34,636 nucleotides of DNA from JACDAS01 sp046262415. Its GTDB lineage: Bacteria; Actinomycetota; Thermoleophilia; Gaiellales; Gaiellaceae. Each line of letters begins with the position of its first letter. Within the stretch, counting starts at the first letter, position 1. The stretch lies in NCBI GenBank assembly GCA_046262415.1, contig JBHEMU010000163.1, positions 1 through 34,636 on the forward strand. The letters are read 5' to 3'. A program made the position numbers and the translations under genes. Positions 13,534-22,131 of the stretch are shown piece by piece. The notes under the pieces are model-generated. The model ran no database searches. It saw only the letters and a program-made list of their open reading frames with translations, and had not been told where the DNA came from.

Positions 13534-15720
13534 ATGGTCAGAACAAGCGCCAGAGCGGCGGCGCTTCTTGCGGTCGCGCTTGGAGTCTTCGCCGGATTCG
13601 CCGGGCAGGCCTCGGCGGCGACATGCGACAAGAGCTGGAGCGGCGGCGCCGGGTCTTGGGACGACGCAGCCAAGTGGAGCCCTTCAGGCGCACCCGGCGG
13701 CGCCGACCGCGTCTGCATCGTCGCGAGCGGCACCTACACGGTCACTCTCAAAGGTGGAACCCGGACGATCGCCGGGCTGACGCTCGGCGGTCCGACCGGG
13801 ACGCAGACGCTCCTGATCGAGGGCTTCTTCAACGGTACTGGCACGCTCGCTCTCACGGCGCAGACGGCACCGGATTCCGACGGCGTCGGCGCGAACGGCA
13901 GGATCGTGCTCCGGGGCGAAGCAGGAGGGACCGGTTTCTCACTCGGCCAGCTCGTGATCCAGAGCGGGACGCTCACGAACGCCGGCTCGATCGTCTCCGA
14001 CCCGGGGGGAGGGGGGCAGAACCGGATCGCCGGCGATCTGCTCAACACGGGCACGCTCGAGGTCAACCACCCCCTCGACTCCGACGCCACCTCGGACTGG
14101 GAGTCGAGCGGAACGGTGACGATCGCCGCGGCCGGGTCCGTCGCCCAGGCCGGCACCTTCAGCTGGACCGGGGGCACGATTGCGAACGGGGGCGCCTTCC
14201 GACAGACGACAGGTACCTTCGCCCACACCGGCGGCTCGCTCACCGGGAACCCGTTCGAGATCCAGAGCGCCACGCTCGCGCCCTCGGGAGGAGGCCCTGC
14301 GAGCTTCCTCGTGACCACGCCTAGCACCGCCACCCTCGGCAGCGACGTGGGAGCGCAGAACACGATTCTCATAGCCGCAAGCGCAAACGGGCAGGCGATC
14401 CTGGTCGTCAACACGAGCCGCACGAACAACGGCAGGATCGAGCTCGAGGGGGCGGGAACCAACCTCGCGTTCGGGCGGCTCGACATCCAGAGCGGAACGC
14501 TGACCAACGCCGGCACGATTGTCTCCGACCCCACGACCGCATCGGAGAACCGGCTTACCGGCGACCTGCTCAACACGGGCACGCTCGAGATCAACGACGA
14601 GCTGGGTTCGGACGCCGGCTCGGACTGGACGAACAACGGCACCTTCGACGTCGCCGCCAACGTGACACTCGACCTCCAGGGCACCTTGACGAACTTCTCC
14701 GGGACGACGCTCACGGGTGGCACCTACGTGCTCGAGGGTATCTTCCAGTTCCCGGGCGCCAACATCGCCACGAACGCTGCGACGATCAGCCTGCTCGGGA
14801 ATGGAGCGACGATCCGTAACCGCACGACGAGCGCGGATGCGCTCGCGGCACTCGCTGCCAACACGGCCTCGGGAACCCTCGACCTCCAGAACGGCAAGGC
14901 GTTCACGACCTCCGTGGCGTTCAGCAATGCCGGTGCAGTAACGATCAGCGCCACCGGGCCGAGCTCGTTCACCTCGACCGGCGACTACACGCAGTCCGGC
15001 GGGACCACCGATGTCTTCGGCACGCTCACCGCCTCCGGCGGGCAGGTGCAGCTGAACGGCGGCCTCCTGCGGGGCTCGGGGACGGTGCAGCCGCTGCTCG
15101 TCAACGCGGCCGAGGTCAGGCCGGGAACCTCGCCCGGGACCCTGAGCGTCACCGGCAGCTACACGCAGACCGCTGCCGGAACGCTCAGGATCGAGATCGC
15201 CGGAACGTCCCCTGGGACGCAGTACGACCGGCTGGCCGTCAGCGGGATGGCCACGCTCGCCGGGACGCTCTCCGGGGTGACGTCGGGCGGCTTCACGCCG
15301 ACGAGCGGTCAGATGTTCCAGGTCGTCACCTTTGGATCGGCCAGCGGCACGTTCACGACGGTGAACGCTCCCGGCTTCGACGTCGAGTACCACCCGGGAG
15401 ACGTGACGCTGGTCGCCAACGGCTCCCCGACTGCCGTTCGCGTGCTCGGCTTCTCGGCTGCGCCGGCCAGAGCGGTCATCGTCGTCCGCTGGCGGACGGG
15501 CTCGGAGCGCGGTGTGCTGGGCTTCAACCTCTACCGCGTCCGAGCCGGGAAGCTCGTCCGGCTGAACCGCTCGCTGGTTCGTGCCGTCGGCGGAGCCCGA
15601 GGGGCGGCCTATGTCCGGCGCGACCCGGCAGGCAGGCCCGGCAGCCGCTACCGGCTCCAGGCGGTCGCGCTCGACGGCTCGCGGAGCTGGCTCGCCGCGA
15701 CGGCTGTGCGCCGCTCCTAG
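13534..15720 (+). CDS. Secreted beta-rich repeat protein with C-terminal Fn3-like module
   Basis: A 728-residue protein. GAGGAGG (13521-13527) precedes ATG 13534, which also gives a clean signal peptide (LLAVALGVFAGFAGQASA, cut after residue 28). The frame is open upstream, but that part is not needed. The mature protein starts with GGAGSWDDAAKWSPSGAPGGADRV, common in large beta-helix surface proteins. It then has Gly/Thr/Asn-rich repeats such as IQSGTLTNAG.IVSDP...GDLLNTGTLE, present twice (about 13937-14160 and 14467-14675). The end (VVRWRTGSERGVLGFNLYR...RLNRSLV) is homologous to the end of the 10781 protein. Probably a cell-surface or matrix protein. Transcribed with the small 13350 gene; a strong hairpin follows the stop. 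Confidence 0.85.
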   Translation: MVRTSARAAALLAVALGVFAGFAGQASAATCDKSWSGGAGSWDDAAKWSPSGAPGGADRVCIVASGTYTVTLKGGTRTIAGLTLGGPTGTQTLLIEGFFNGTGTLALTAQTAPDSDGVGANGRIVLRGEAGGTGFSLGQLVIQSGTLTNAGSIVSDPGGGGQNRIAGDLLNTGTLEVNHPLDSDATSDWESSGTVTIAAAGSVAQAGTFSWTGGTIANGGAFRQTTGTFAHTGGSLTGNPFEIQSATLAPSGGGPASFLVTTPSTATLGSDVGAQNTILIAASANGQAILVVNTSRTNNGRIELEGAGTNLAFGRLDIQSGTLTNAGTIVSDPTTASENRLTGDLLNTGTLEINDELGSDAGSDWTNNGTFDVAANVTLDLQGTLTNFSGTTLTGGTYVLEGIFQFPGANIATNAATISLLGNGATIRNRTTSADALAALAANTASGTLDLQNGKAFTTSVAFSNAGAVTISATGPSSFTSTGDYTQSGGTTDVFGTLTASGGQVQLNGGLLRGSGTVQPLLVNAAEVRPGTSPGTLSVTGSYTQTAAGTLRIEIAGTSPGTQYDRLAVSGMATLAGTLSGVTSGGFTPTSGQMFQVVTFGSASGTFTTVNAPGFDVEYHPGDVTLVANGSPTAVRVLGFSAAPARAVIVVRWRTGSERGVLGFNLYRVRAGKLVRLNRSLVRAVGGARGAAYVRRDPAGRPGSRYRLQAVALDGSRSWLAATAVRRS

Positions 15721-15730
15721 CACTTCGCTT

Positions 15731-15770
15731 GCTGGCCCCCGCTGCGCTTTCCGGCACAGCGGGGGCCAGC
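15731..15770 (+). terminator. Strong hairpin terminator after the secreted protein gene
   Basis: GCTGGCCCCCGCTG (15731-15744) pairs perfectly with 15757-15770 around a 12-base loop, 10 bases after the stop codon. No T-run follows, as is common in very GC-rich genomes. Confidence 0.7.
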
Positions 15771-15816
15771 CCGACGATGCGGTCTTCCGCCGTTTGGACG
15801 CCGAGCTCGGCCCGGG

Positions 15817-15843
15817 CCGCTACAACAGTTTATGTTGCGCTAG
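15817..15843. promoter_or_regulatory. Half-conserved second copy of the toxin-antitoxin operator
   Basis: The right arm TGTTGCGCTAG (15833-15843) is identical to that at 6063-6073 and the spacer is again 5 bases (GTTTA), but of the left arm only the inner CAACA remains. TAGAGT (15841-15846) can serve as -10, with the ATG 6 bases later. Confidence 0.6.
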
Positions 15844-15852
15844 AGTGCGGCC

Positions 15853-16646
15853 ATGCCGGTCGCGTCCTCCGCGAAAGTGGACGCGCTGCGGATCGACTTC
15901 GAGTCGAACGCGAGACTCGCCGACCTCCTCGGCGCAGCCGCTCGCGCGTCACGCGCTGGCTCCAGGGCGACGGGATCGACCCGCTCAACGCGGAGCGCAT
16001 CGACCTGCTCGAGCTCGTCTGGTCGAGCCTGCTTCGGGTCTACGAGCCCGAGGCCGCGCGCGCGTGGCTCCTCCGGCCTGAACCCGAATCTCGGCGAGCG
16101 GCGCCCGATCGACCTCGTCCGCGCCGGCCGTGTCGAAGACCTCATGCGCGCGATCCGCGCCGAGCGGGCCGACTCCTTCGCGTGATCCTCCACCGCTGCT
16201 TCGCCTGGGCGAAGCGGGCGGGCAGCCACAGCCGGACGGGCCGCTGTGGTTTCCGCGGGTTTTCCAGGGCGAGGGCCGCCACGACAACCCCGACCTCTTC
16301 GGCTGCCTCTACCTGAGCACCGAGGAGGTCTCGGGCGTGGTCGAGCAGCTGGCGCCCTTCCGCGGGCAGCGCTTGACGCCACCGTTGCTGGTGCGCCGCG
16401 GCCTCCCGCTCGCGCCCGCAGCGATCGAGCTGGACGACTCCGTCGAGCTCGTCGACCTGGACGAGCCGGAGGTGCTTGCTGCGAACCGGACGCGGCGGGG
16501 CTGCGCTGGTGGTCGACCTATGAGGCGCTGTGGACGAACGTGACGGTGTGGGAGCGAGCTGCGGCTGCGCTGCGGCTGGTCGAGGTGCGGAGCTCGCCGC
16601 CTCCGACCCCGCCGTGCTCGAGGCCGCGGAGCTGCTGGGGCTCTAG
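15853..16646 (+). pseudogene. Decayed duplicate of the DUF2384/RES toxin-antitoxin module
   Basis: Compared base by base with 6084-6958, this copy has several breaks. The antitoxin part (from ATG 15853) loses one base near 15934, so the HTH is read out of frame, and gains one near 16075, so the last 35 residues are back in frame and end ERADSFA as in copy 1. The toxin part (GTG 16182, again GTGA) loses a base near 16225, lacks about 79 bases near 16490, and loses another base near 16588. Between the breaks the protein similarity is high (GPLWFPRVFQGEGRHDNP, GLRWWS.YE.LW.NVT). Neither product can be made as it stands, unless some single-base changes are sequencing errors; the 79-base loss is harder to explain that way. 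Confidence 0.8.
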
Positions 16647-16649
16647 CGT

Positions 16650-18176
16650 CTAGTCCAGCCGCTCGTATGCCGGCAGCGTCAGGAACTCGACGAACCGCTC
16701 GCTCAGCGCGACCTGCTCGAAGAGCGCCCGCGCCTGCGCGTAGCGATCGTCGAGGGCGTCCAGCTCCGCCTGCACCGCCGCGCGCTCGACGCGGCCGTGG
16801 TGCACCCACTGCCAGATCTGTGAGCGAGAGATCTCGGCCGTGGCGGCGTCCTCCATCAGGTTGTCGATCGCCGAAGCCCCCGTGCCCGCCAGCCACGCAT
16901 CGACGTAGCGGACGCCGACGCTGACGTTCGTGTGGACGCCCGCCGGGGTCACGTCTCCGGGGGTGGCTGCCACGTCGAGCAGTTGGGCGGCGGTCACCGA
17001 CACGTCCTCGCGGAGCCGCTCCACTTGGTTCGGGCGCCGCCCGAGAACGGCGTCGAAGACCTCGGTCGCCACTCCGACGAGATCGGGGTGCGCCACCCAG
17101 GTGCCGTCGAAGCCGTCGCCGGCCTCCCGCTCCTTGTCCTCGCGCACCTTGGCGAGCGCGGTCGCGTTCACCTCGGGGTCGCGCCTGCTGGGGATGAAGG
17201 CGGCCATGCCGCCGATCGCATGCGCGCCGCGGCGGTGGCACGTCTTCACGAGCAGCTCCGTGTAGGCGCGCATGAAGGGGACGGCCATCGTCACCTGGAC
17301 GCGGTCCGGCAGCACGAACTCGGGCCGGTTCCGGAACTTCTTGATCACGCTGAAGATGTAGTCCCAGCGGCCGGCGTTGAGGCCGCCCGAGTGGTCGCGG
17401 AGCTCGTAGAGGATCTCCTCCATCTCGAAGGCCGCGAGGATCGTCTCGATCAGGACGGTGGCGCGGATCGACCCCTGCGGGATCCCCGCGGCGTCCTGGG
17501 CGGCGACGAAGACGTCGTTCCAGAGGCGCGCCTCGAGGTGGCTCTCGAGCTTCGGCAGGTAGAAGTACGGCCCGCTGCCACGCGCGAGCTGCTCGCGGGC
17601 GTTCCGGTGCACGGCCAGGCCGAAGTCGAACAGGCTCGCGGAGATCGGCTCGCCGTCGACCAGGACGTGCTTCTCGTGCAGGTGCCAGCCGCGCGGGCGG
17701 ACGAGTAGGGTCGCGATCTCGTCGTTCAGGCGGTAGGACTTCTCGCCCGTGTCGAGCGTGATCGTGCGGCGGACGGCGTCGGACAGGTTCCGCTGGCCGT
17801 CGAGCACGTTCTCCCACGTCGGCGAGTTCGCGTCCTCGAAGTCGGCCATGAAGACGCGCGCGCCGGAGTTGAGCGCGTTGATCATCATCTTGCGCTCGAC
17901 CGGGCCGGTGATCTCGCAGCGGCGGTCCCGCAGGTCGGCCGGAGCCGCGGTCACGCGCCAGTCGCCCTCTCGGATCTCGCGCGTCTCCGGCAGGAAGTCG
18001 GGCAGCTCGCCGGCGAGGATCCGCTCCTCCCGCTCGCGGCGCCGGCCGAGCAGCTCCAGGCGCCGCGGGTTGAAGCGGCGGTGCAGGTCGCAGACGAAGG
18101 CGAGGGCGGCCCCGTCGAGCACGTCCGGGGCCCCGGCGCCGCGGAGCTCGACACCGTCCGGAGGGCCCGTCTGCAC
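16650..18176 (-). CDS. aceB: Malate synthase A
   Basis: A 508-residue protein, normal for malate synthase A (about 530). It catalyses glyoxylate + acetyl-CoA to malate in the glyoxylate shunt and in glycolate use. Visible family blocks are LHRRFNPRRLELL near the start, then RRCEITGPVERKM, INALNSGARVFMADFEDANS, LLVRPRGWHLHEKHV (substrate-binding Arg) and GPYFYLPKLESHLEARLWND. Further on are ATVLIETILAAFEMEEILYE, GLNAGRWDYIFSVIKKF, and the C-terminal NLMEDAATAEISRSQIWQW with the catalytic acid. Start GTG 18176; an alternative start a few codons in cannot be excluded. It diverges from the dipeptidase-glcD-glcE run 17 bases away. Glyoxylate made by GlcDE would be its substrate, so the two transcripts are probably coordinated. 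No isocitrate lyase is in the window. Confidence 0.95.
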   Translation of the reverse strand: MQTGPPDGVELRGAGAPDVLDGAALAFVCDLHRRFNPRRLELLGRRREREERILAGELPDFLPETREIREGDWRVTAAPADLRDRRCEITGPVERKMMINALNSGARVFMADFEDANSPTWENVLDGQRNLSDAVRRTITLDTGEKSYRLNDEIATLLVRPRGWHLHEKHVLVDGEPISASLFDFGLAVHRNAREQLARGSGPYFYLPKLESHLEARLWNDVFVAAQDAAGIPQGSIRATVLIETILAAFEMEEILYELRDHSGGLNAGRWDYIFSVIKKFRNRPEFVLPDRVQVTMAVPFMRAYTELLVKTCHRRGAHAIGGMAAFIPSRRDPEVNATALAKVREDKEREAGDGFDGTWVAHPDLVGVATEVFDAVLGRRPNQVERLREDVSVTAAQLLDVAATPGDVTPAGVHTNVSVGVRYVDAWLAGTGASAIDNLMEDAATAEISRSQIWQWVHHGRVERAAVQAELDALDDRYAQARALFEQVALSERFVEFLTLPAYERLD

Positions 18177-18181
18177 GGGGC

Positions 18182-18193
18182 TAGAGTGCCAGC
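18182..18193 (+). promoter_or_regulatory. -10 box deciding the dipeptidase start
   Basis: TAGAGT (18182-18187) lies 6 bases before TTG 18194. The same arrangement precedes several genes here and supports the TTG start and a leaderless message. Confidence 0.45.
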
Positions 18194-19186
18194 TTGGTCG
18201 TCGACGCGCACTCCGATCTCCTGCTGGAGGTGGCCTGGCGGGAGGACGAGGGCGAGGAGAACCCGTTCGCCGAGCACTGGCTGCCGAAGCTCCAGGGCGG
18301 CGGGGTCCGCCTGCAAGTGTGCCCGGTCTTCGTGGAGCTCGCGTACCTGCCCGACGCGGCGGCGAGAGTCGCGCTGCGCCAGATCTCGGCGTTCCACCGG
18401 GCGCTGCGGCTGAACGCCGGCCGGGTGCGGCCCGTGCGCTCCCGGGCGGACGTCGACGGCGAGGGGATCGGGCTGATGCTCGCGCTGGAGGGCGCCGAGC
18501 CGCTGGGGCAGCGGCCCGAGGTGATCGAGGCCTTCCGGGCGCTCGGCGTGCGGATGGTCGGGCTGACGTGGAACCGGCGGAACGCCTTCGCGGACGGGAT
18601 CGCCGAGCCGGGCGGTCTCACGGCGCTCGGGCGTGAGCTCGTCGATCGTCTCGTAGAGCTGGGGATCATCCTCGACCTCGCTCACGCCTCCGAGCGGACC
18701 TTCGACGACGTGCTCGAGCGGTCGGGCGGCGCTCCGGTCGTGATCAGCCACGCCTGCTGCCGGGCGGTTCACGAGTCCCCCCGCAACGCCTCCGACGACC
18801 AGCTCCGCGCCGTTGCCGAGCGCGGGGGAGTCATCGGCCTGATGGCGCTCCCGTCCGTCGTCGACCCCGACCGGCCGACGCTGGAGCGGCTCTGCGACCA
18901 CGCCGACCACGCCGTCTCCGTGATGGGCGTCGACCACGTCGGCCTCGGCGGCGACTTCGTCCGCCAGATCGCGCGCGCCGGCGCGACGCGGCTCTCGGCT
19001 CGGGACCGTGCGACGATGCCGGGCGACGTGAGCCTCGCGGACGCCGTCGAGGGCCTCGCGGGGCCGGAGGACTACCCCAACCTCGTCGAGACCCTGCACC
19101 GGCGCGGCTACGAGGGCGAGCGCCTCGAGGCGATCCTCGGCGGCAGCTTCCTCCGCCTCTTCCGCCGGGCGCTCCCGTCCGCATAG
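18194..19186 (+). CDS. Membrane dipeptidase family protein (peptidase M19)
   Basis: A 330-residue protein from TTG 18194. It has the M19 metal-site pattern: DAHSD at residues 4-8 (His and Asp ligands), LALEGAEPLG with the bridging Glu near 98, ISHACCRAVHESPRN near 195-210 with the His ligands, and MGVDHVGLGGDF near 245-256. Relatives are zinc dipeptidases with broad or D-amino-acid-containing substrates. No signal peptide or membrane segment is present, so it should be cytoplasmic despite the family name. It is first in a run of seven genes and ends 11 bases before glcD. A functional link to glycolate metabolism is not obvious. Confidence 0.9.
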   Translation: MVVDAHSDLLLEVAWREDEGEENPFAEHWLPKLQGGGVRLQVCPVFVELAYLPDAAARVALRQISAFHRALRLNAGRVRPVRSRADVDGEGIGLMLALEGAEPLGQRPEVIEAFRALGVRMVGLTWNRRNAFADGIAEPGGLTALGRELVDRLVELGIILDLAHASERTFDDVLERSGGAPVVISHACCRAVHESPRNASDDQLRAVAERGGVIGLMALPSVVDPDRPTLERLCDHADHAVSVMGVDHVGLGGDFVRQIARAGATRLSARDRATMPGDVSLADAVEGLAGPEDYPNLVETLHRRGYEGERLEAILGGSFLRLFRRALPSA

Positions 19187-19197
19187 AGTCGCTGGCG

Positions 19198-20643
19198 ATG
19201 GCCCTCCCGCCGGAGTTCGTCGCGGAGATCGAGGCGGCCGTGGCCGCGGACGCGGTCGTCCGCGAGCCGGAGCAGCTGAAGGCCTACGAGTGCGACGGGC
19301 TCACCGGCCTGCGCATGCTGCCAGCGCTCGTCGCCCTCCCGGGCGACACCGCCGAGGTGCAGGCCGTCGTCCGCGCCTGCCATCGCCACCGCATCCCCTT
19401 CGTCGCCCGAGGGGCGGGGACCGGCCTGTCCGGCGGGGCGCTGCCGGTTGCGGACGGGATCGTGATCTCGCTCACGCGCATGAACCGGATCCTCGAGATC
19501 GACCTGGACAGCGGCCGCGTCGTCGTCGAGCCGGGCGTGACGAACCTCGCCGTCTCGGAGGCCGTCGCGGGCGAGGGGTTCTACTACGCGCCCGACCCCT
19601 CCAGCCAGCAGGTCTGCACGATCGGCGGCAACGTCGCCGAGAACTCCGGCGGAGCGCACTGCCTCAAGTACGGGTTCACGGTCAACCACGTCGTCGCGCT
19701 CGAGGTCGTGCTCCCGGACGGCGAGCTCGTGGAGCTCGCCCGCGACGACCCCGGGCCCGACCTGCTCGGGGCCTTCATCGGCTCCGAGGGGACGCTCGGG
19801 ATAACGACGCGGATCACGCTGCGGGTGCTCCGCCGCCCCGAGGCCGTCCGCACGCTGCTCGCAGGCTTCCCCTCCACCGACGCAGTCGGCGGCGCCGTCT
19901 CTGGGATCGTCGCCGCGCGGATCCTCCCGGCGGCGATCGAGATGATGGACCGGCTGACGGTCGAGGCCGCCGAGGCGGCCTTCCACCCGGGCTATCCGGA
20001 TGCCGGAGCCGTGCTGATCGTCGAGCTCGACGGCCCGACGGCCGAGGTCGAGGACGACCTCGTCGCGGTCGTCGAGATCTGCCGCGAGCACCTCGCTGGA
20101 GAGGTTCGGGTCGCTTCCGAGGACGCCGAGCGGGCGCTCCTCTGGAAGGGACGAAAGGGCGCGTTCACCGCCATGGGCCGGATCACACCGAGCTACTACG
20201 TCCAGGACGGCGTCGTGCCGCGCACGCGGCTGCCCGCCGTGCTACGCCGGATCGCCGAGCTCGAGCGGGAGTTCGGGCTTCGCGTGGGCAACGTGTTCCA
20301 CGCCGGCGACGGCAACCTCCATCCACTCGTTCTCTACGACGAGCGCGTGGAGGGGGAGCCCGAGCGCGCGCAGGCGCTCGCCGAGCGGATCCTGCGGGTC
20401 TGCGTCGACGCCGGAGGCTCGATCACGGGCGAGCACGGCGTCGGAGCCGACAAGGCCTGCTCGATGCCGCTCCTGTTCGGCCCCGCCGACCTCGAGGCGA
20501 TGCAGCGGCTGCGCCGGGCCTTCGATCCCGACGGTCTCGCCAACCCGGGCAAGATCTTCCCCACCCCGCGGCTCTGCGGCGAGGTGCCCGGGCCCTACCG
20601 CGCACACCCGCTCGAGCGTGCCGGCCTTGCCGAGCGTTTCTGA
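19198..20643 (+). CDS. glcD: Glycolate oxidase FAD-binding subunit GlcD
   Basis: A 481-residue FAD-linked oxidase of the GlcD/D-lactate dehydrogenase family. The FAD_binding_4 domain has PFVARGAGTGLSGGALP (about 68-84), VEPGVTNLAVSEAV and TIGGNVAENSGGAHCLKYG (about 141-159), then GSEGTLGI. The C-terminal FAD-oxidase domain has NVFHAGDGNLHPLVLYD and ITGEHGVGADK. It oxidises glycolate (or another 2-hydroxy acid) to glyoxylate together with GlcE and, in the usual complex, the iron-sulfur subunit GlcF. GlcE follows with a 26-base overlap, but no glcF is in the window. TAGAGT (19184-19189), which contains the dipeptidase stop, sits 8 bases before the ATG and may give a second, internal promoter. 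Confidence 0.92.
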   Translation: MALPPEFVAEIEAAVAADAVVREPEQLKAYECDGLTGLRMLPALVALPGDTAEVQAVVRACHRHRIPFVARGAGTGLSGGALPVADGIVISLTRMNRILEIDLDSGRVVVEPGVTNLAVSEAVAGEGFYYAPDPSSQQVCTIGGNVAENSGGAHCLKYGFTVNHVVALEVVLPDGELVELARDDPGPDLLGAFIGSEGTLGITTRITLRVLRRPEAVRTLLAGFPSTDAVGGAVSGIVAARILPAAIEMMDRLTVEAAEAAFHPGYPDAGAVLIVELDGPTAEVEDDLVAVVEICREHLAGEVRVASEDAERALLWKGRKGAFTAMGRITPSYYVQDGVVPRTRLPAVLRRIAELEREFGLRVGNVFHAGDGNLHPLVLYDERVEGEPERAQALAERILRVCVDAGGSITGEHGVGADKACSMPLLFGPADLEAMQRLRRAFDPDGLANPGKIFPTPRLCGEVPGPYRAHPLERAGLAERF

Positions 20644-21553
20644 GCCGGCGAGCGTCCGAGCGGCCGCCGGGGCGCTCCGGGAGGCCGCCGCCGGCGGGCT
20701 TCGCGTCTCGGTCGAGCACGAGGGCGGCGACCTCGTCCTCTCGACGGCCCGCCTCGACCGCGTGCTCGAGCACGAGGCGGGCGACCTGACCGCGACGGTC
20801 GAGGCCGGGATCCGGCTCTCGGCCCTGAACGCGGCTCTCGCAGCGCACGGTCAGATGCTCGCCCTCGATCCGCCCAGCGACCCGAGCGTCGGGGCTTGCA
20901 TCGCGGGCGACCTCTCCGGCCCCCGCCGCCACCGCTACGGCACCGTCCGGGACCTCGTCCTCGGCGTCACCGTCGTGCTGGCCGACGGCACCGTGGCCTC
21001 CTCCGGCGGCAAGGTGGTCAAGAACGTGGCCGGCTACGACCTCGGCAAGCTGTTCTGCGGCTCGTGCGGCAGGCTCGGTCTGATCGCTCGTGCGAGCCTG
21101 CGCCTGCACCCCCGGCCGGCAGCCGCCCGCACGCTCGTCGTGCGCGCCGAGACGCCGGGCGGCGCGCGGCAGGCCGTCCAGGCCCTCCACCGCTCGACCC
21201 TCGTCCCGAGCGCCGTCGACGTGCTCTGGCCGGGTCGGATCTGCGTGCTCTTCGAGGGCATGGAGCGCGCCGCCGCCGCGCAGCTGGATGCCGCCCGGTC
21301 GCTCCTCGGCGGCGCGGAGGACGGGGACGCCTGGCGGGAGGTCGCGGAGCGCCAGCTCGCGGCGCGGGGACGGATCGCCTTTCCCCCGGGGCGGCTCGAG
21401 CACGTGCTGTCGGCCCGCGACACGGCGCTTGTGCGGGCGGGGGCGGGCATCGCCTACGTACCCGACCCCGTGCCGGACGCCCCCTCGGACGCGCTGCGTG
21501 CCCTCGGCGAGCGCGTGCGCGCGGGCTTCGACCCGCGGGGGACGCTGGCGTGA
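20618..21553 (+). CDS. glcE: Glycolate oxidase subunit GlcE (FAD-binding)
   Basis: A 311-residue protein with a single FAD_binding_4 domain: TVEAGIRLSALNAALAAHGQ, LDPPSDPSVGACIAGDLSGP and RDLVLGVTVVLADG. The GlcE signature GGKVVKNVAGYDLGKLFCGS lies at about 128-147. It is shorter than GlcD and lacks that protein's C-terminal GEHGVG domain, as expected. GTG 20618 starts inside the end of glcD. The stop overlaps the next start as GTGA, tying glycolate oxidation genes to the proteolytic block that follows, at least transcriptionally. Confidence 0.88.
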   Translation: MPALPSVSEPASVRAAAGALREAAAGGLRVSVEHEGGDLVLSTARLDRVLEHEAGDLTATVEAGIRLSALNAALAAHGQMLALDPPSDPSVGACIAGDLSGPRRHRYGTVRDLVLGVTVVLADGTVASSGGKVVKNVAGYDLGKLFCGSCGRLGLIARASLRLHPRPAAARTLVVRAETPGGARQAVQALHRSTLVPSAVDVLWPGRICVLFEGMERAAAAQLDAARSLLGGAEDGDAWREVAERQLAARGRIAFPPGRLEHVLSARDTALVRAGAGIAYVPDPVPDAPSDALRALGERVRAGFDPRGTLA

Positions 21554-22131
21554 TCCGCTCCGGGAGGGCCTGCGCGCTCGCGGCCGCCCTGCTCCTGTCC
21601 GGCTGCGGCGGGGACGACCGGGCCCCGCCGCCGCCGCCGCCGCCCGCGGTCTCGCCGCCGTCCCCGGTGCAGGCCCGCCGGCTCGGACCGACGCCGGCCG
21701 GCGTGACGATCCGCTTCGTGCTCCTGCTGCGAGTCGACCAGCGCGGGATCGACCGCTACCTCGCCGACGTCAACGATCCGGACTCGCCGCGCTACCGCGA
21801 CTTCCTCAGCCCCGCCGAGTACGGCGAGCGCTTCGGGCTGCCCCGAGCGCAGCTGGCGATCCTGAAGCGCGTGCTCGCCCGGCGCGGCCTGCGCTCCGGC
21901 GAGCCGAACCCGCAGCGGGCGACCCTGCCGGTGGAGGGCACCGCGGCCGCGACCGGCGCGCTCCTCGACACCTCCTTCGTCGACTACCAGTCCCCCGGCA
22001 GGGTCCGGTTCCACGTCCCCGCCCGCGCCCCCACGATCCCCGCAGCGATGCGGGACTCGGTCGTGGGCGTCTCCGGCCTCAGCACCCGTCCGGCCGTCAA
22101 GCCCGCGAGGTTAGACTCGCCGCTTCGATGA
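21550..22131 (+). CDS. Lipoprotein consisting only of a kumamolisin-type propeptide domain
   Basis: A 193-residue protein from GTG 21550 (GTGA with glcE). It has a lipoprotein signal (CALAAALLLSGC, lipid Cys19), a Pro-rich linker (seven prolines in a row), then a domain of about 140 residues. This domain aligns with residues 50-180 of the S53 peptidase encoded three genes downstream: RGIDRYLADVNDPDSPRYRD versus HGLRRYLASVHEPGTPRFHR, then EYGERFG/AIGERFG, PQRATLPVEGTA/PQRTALGVRGTA, DTSFVD/GTSFVD, GLSTRP/GLSTKP. So it is a free-standing Pro-kuma_activ domain without a protease. Propeptides of this family fold and inhibit their enzymes, so a membrane-tethered inhibitor or chaperone of the S53 peptidase is a reasonable inference. 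The stop overlaps the next start as ATGA. Confidence 0.85.
   Translation: MIRSGRACALAAALLLSGCGGDDRAPPPPPPPAVSPPSPVQARRLGPTPAGVTIRFVLLLRVDQRGIDRYLADVNDPDSPRYRDFLSPAEYGERFGLPRAQLAILKRVLARRGLRSGEPNPQRATLPVEGTAAATGALLDTSFVDYQSPGRVRFHVPARAPTIPAAMRDSVVGVSGLSTRPAVKPARLDSPLR

Noticed and set aside
13315..13534. Upstream reading frame beginning at the ATG in the -35 region (MT.R...RTIA) of the shared promoter
   Set aside because: Short peptides can be read from all three copies (MT..., with RTIA in two of them), but the similarity is explained by the -35 and -10 sequences and the peptides diverge or stop at once in two copies.
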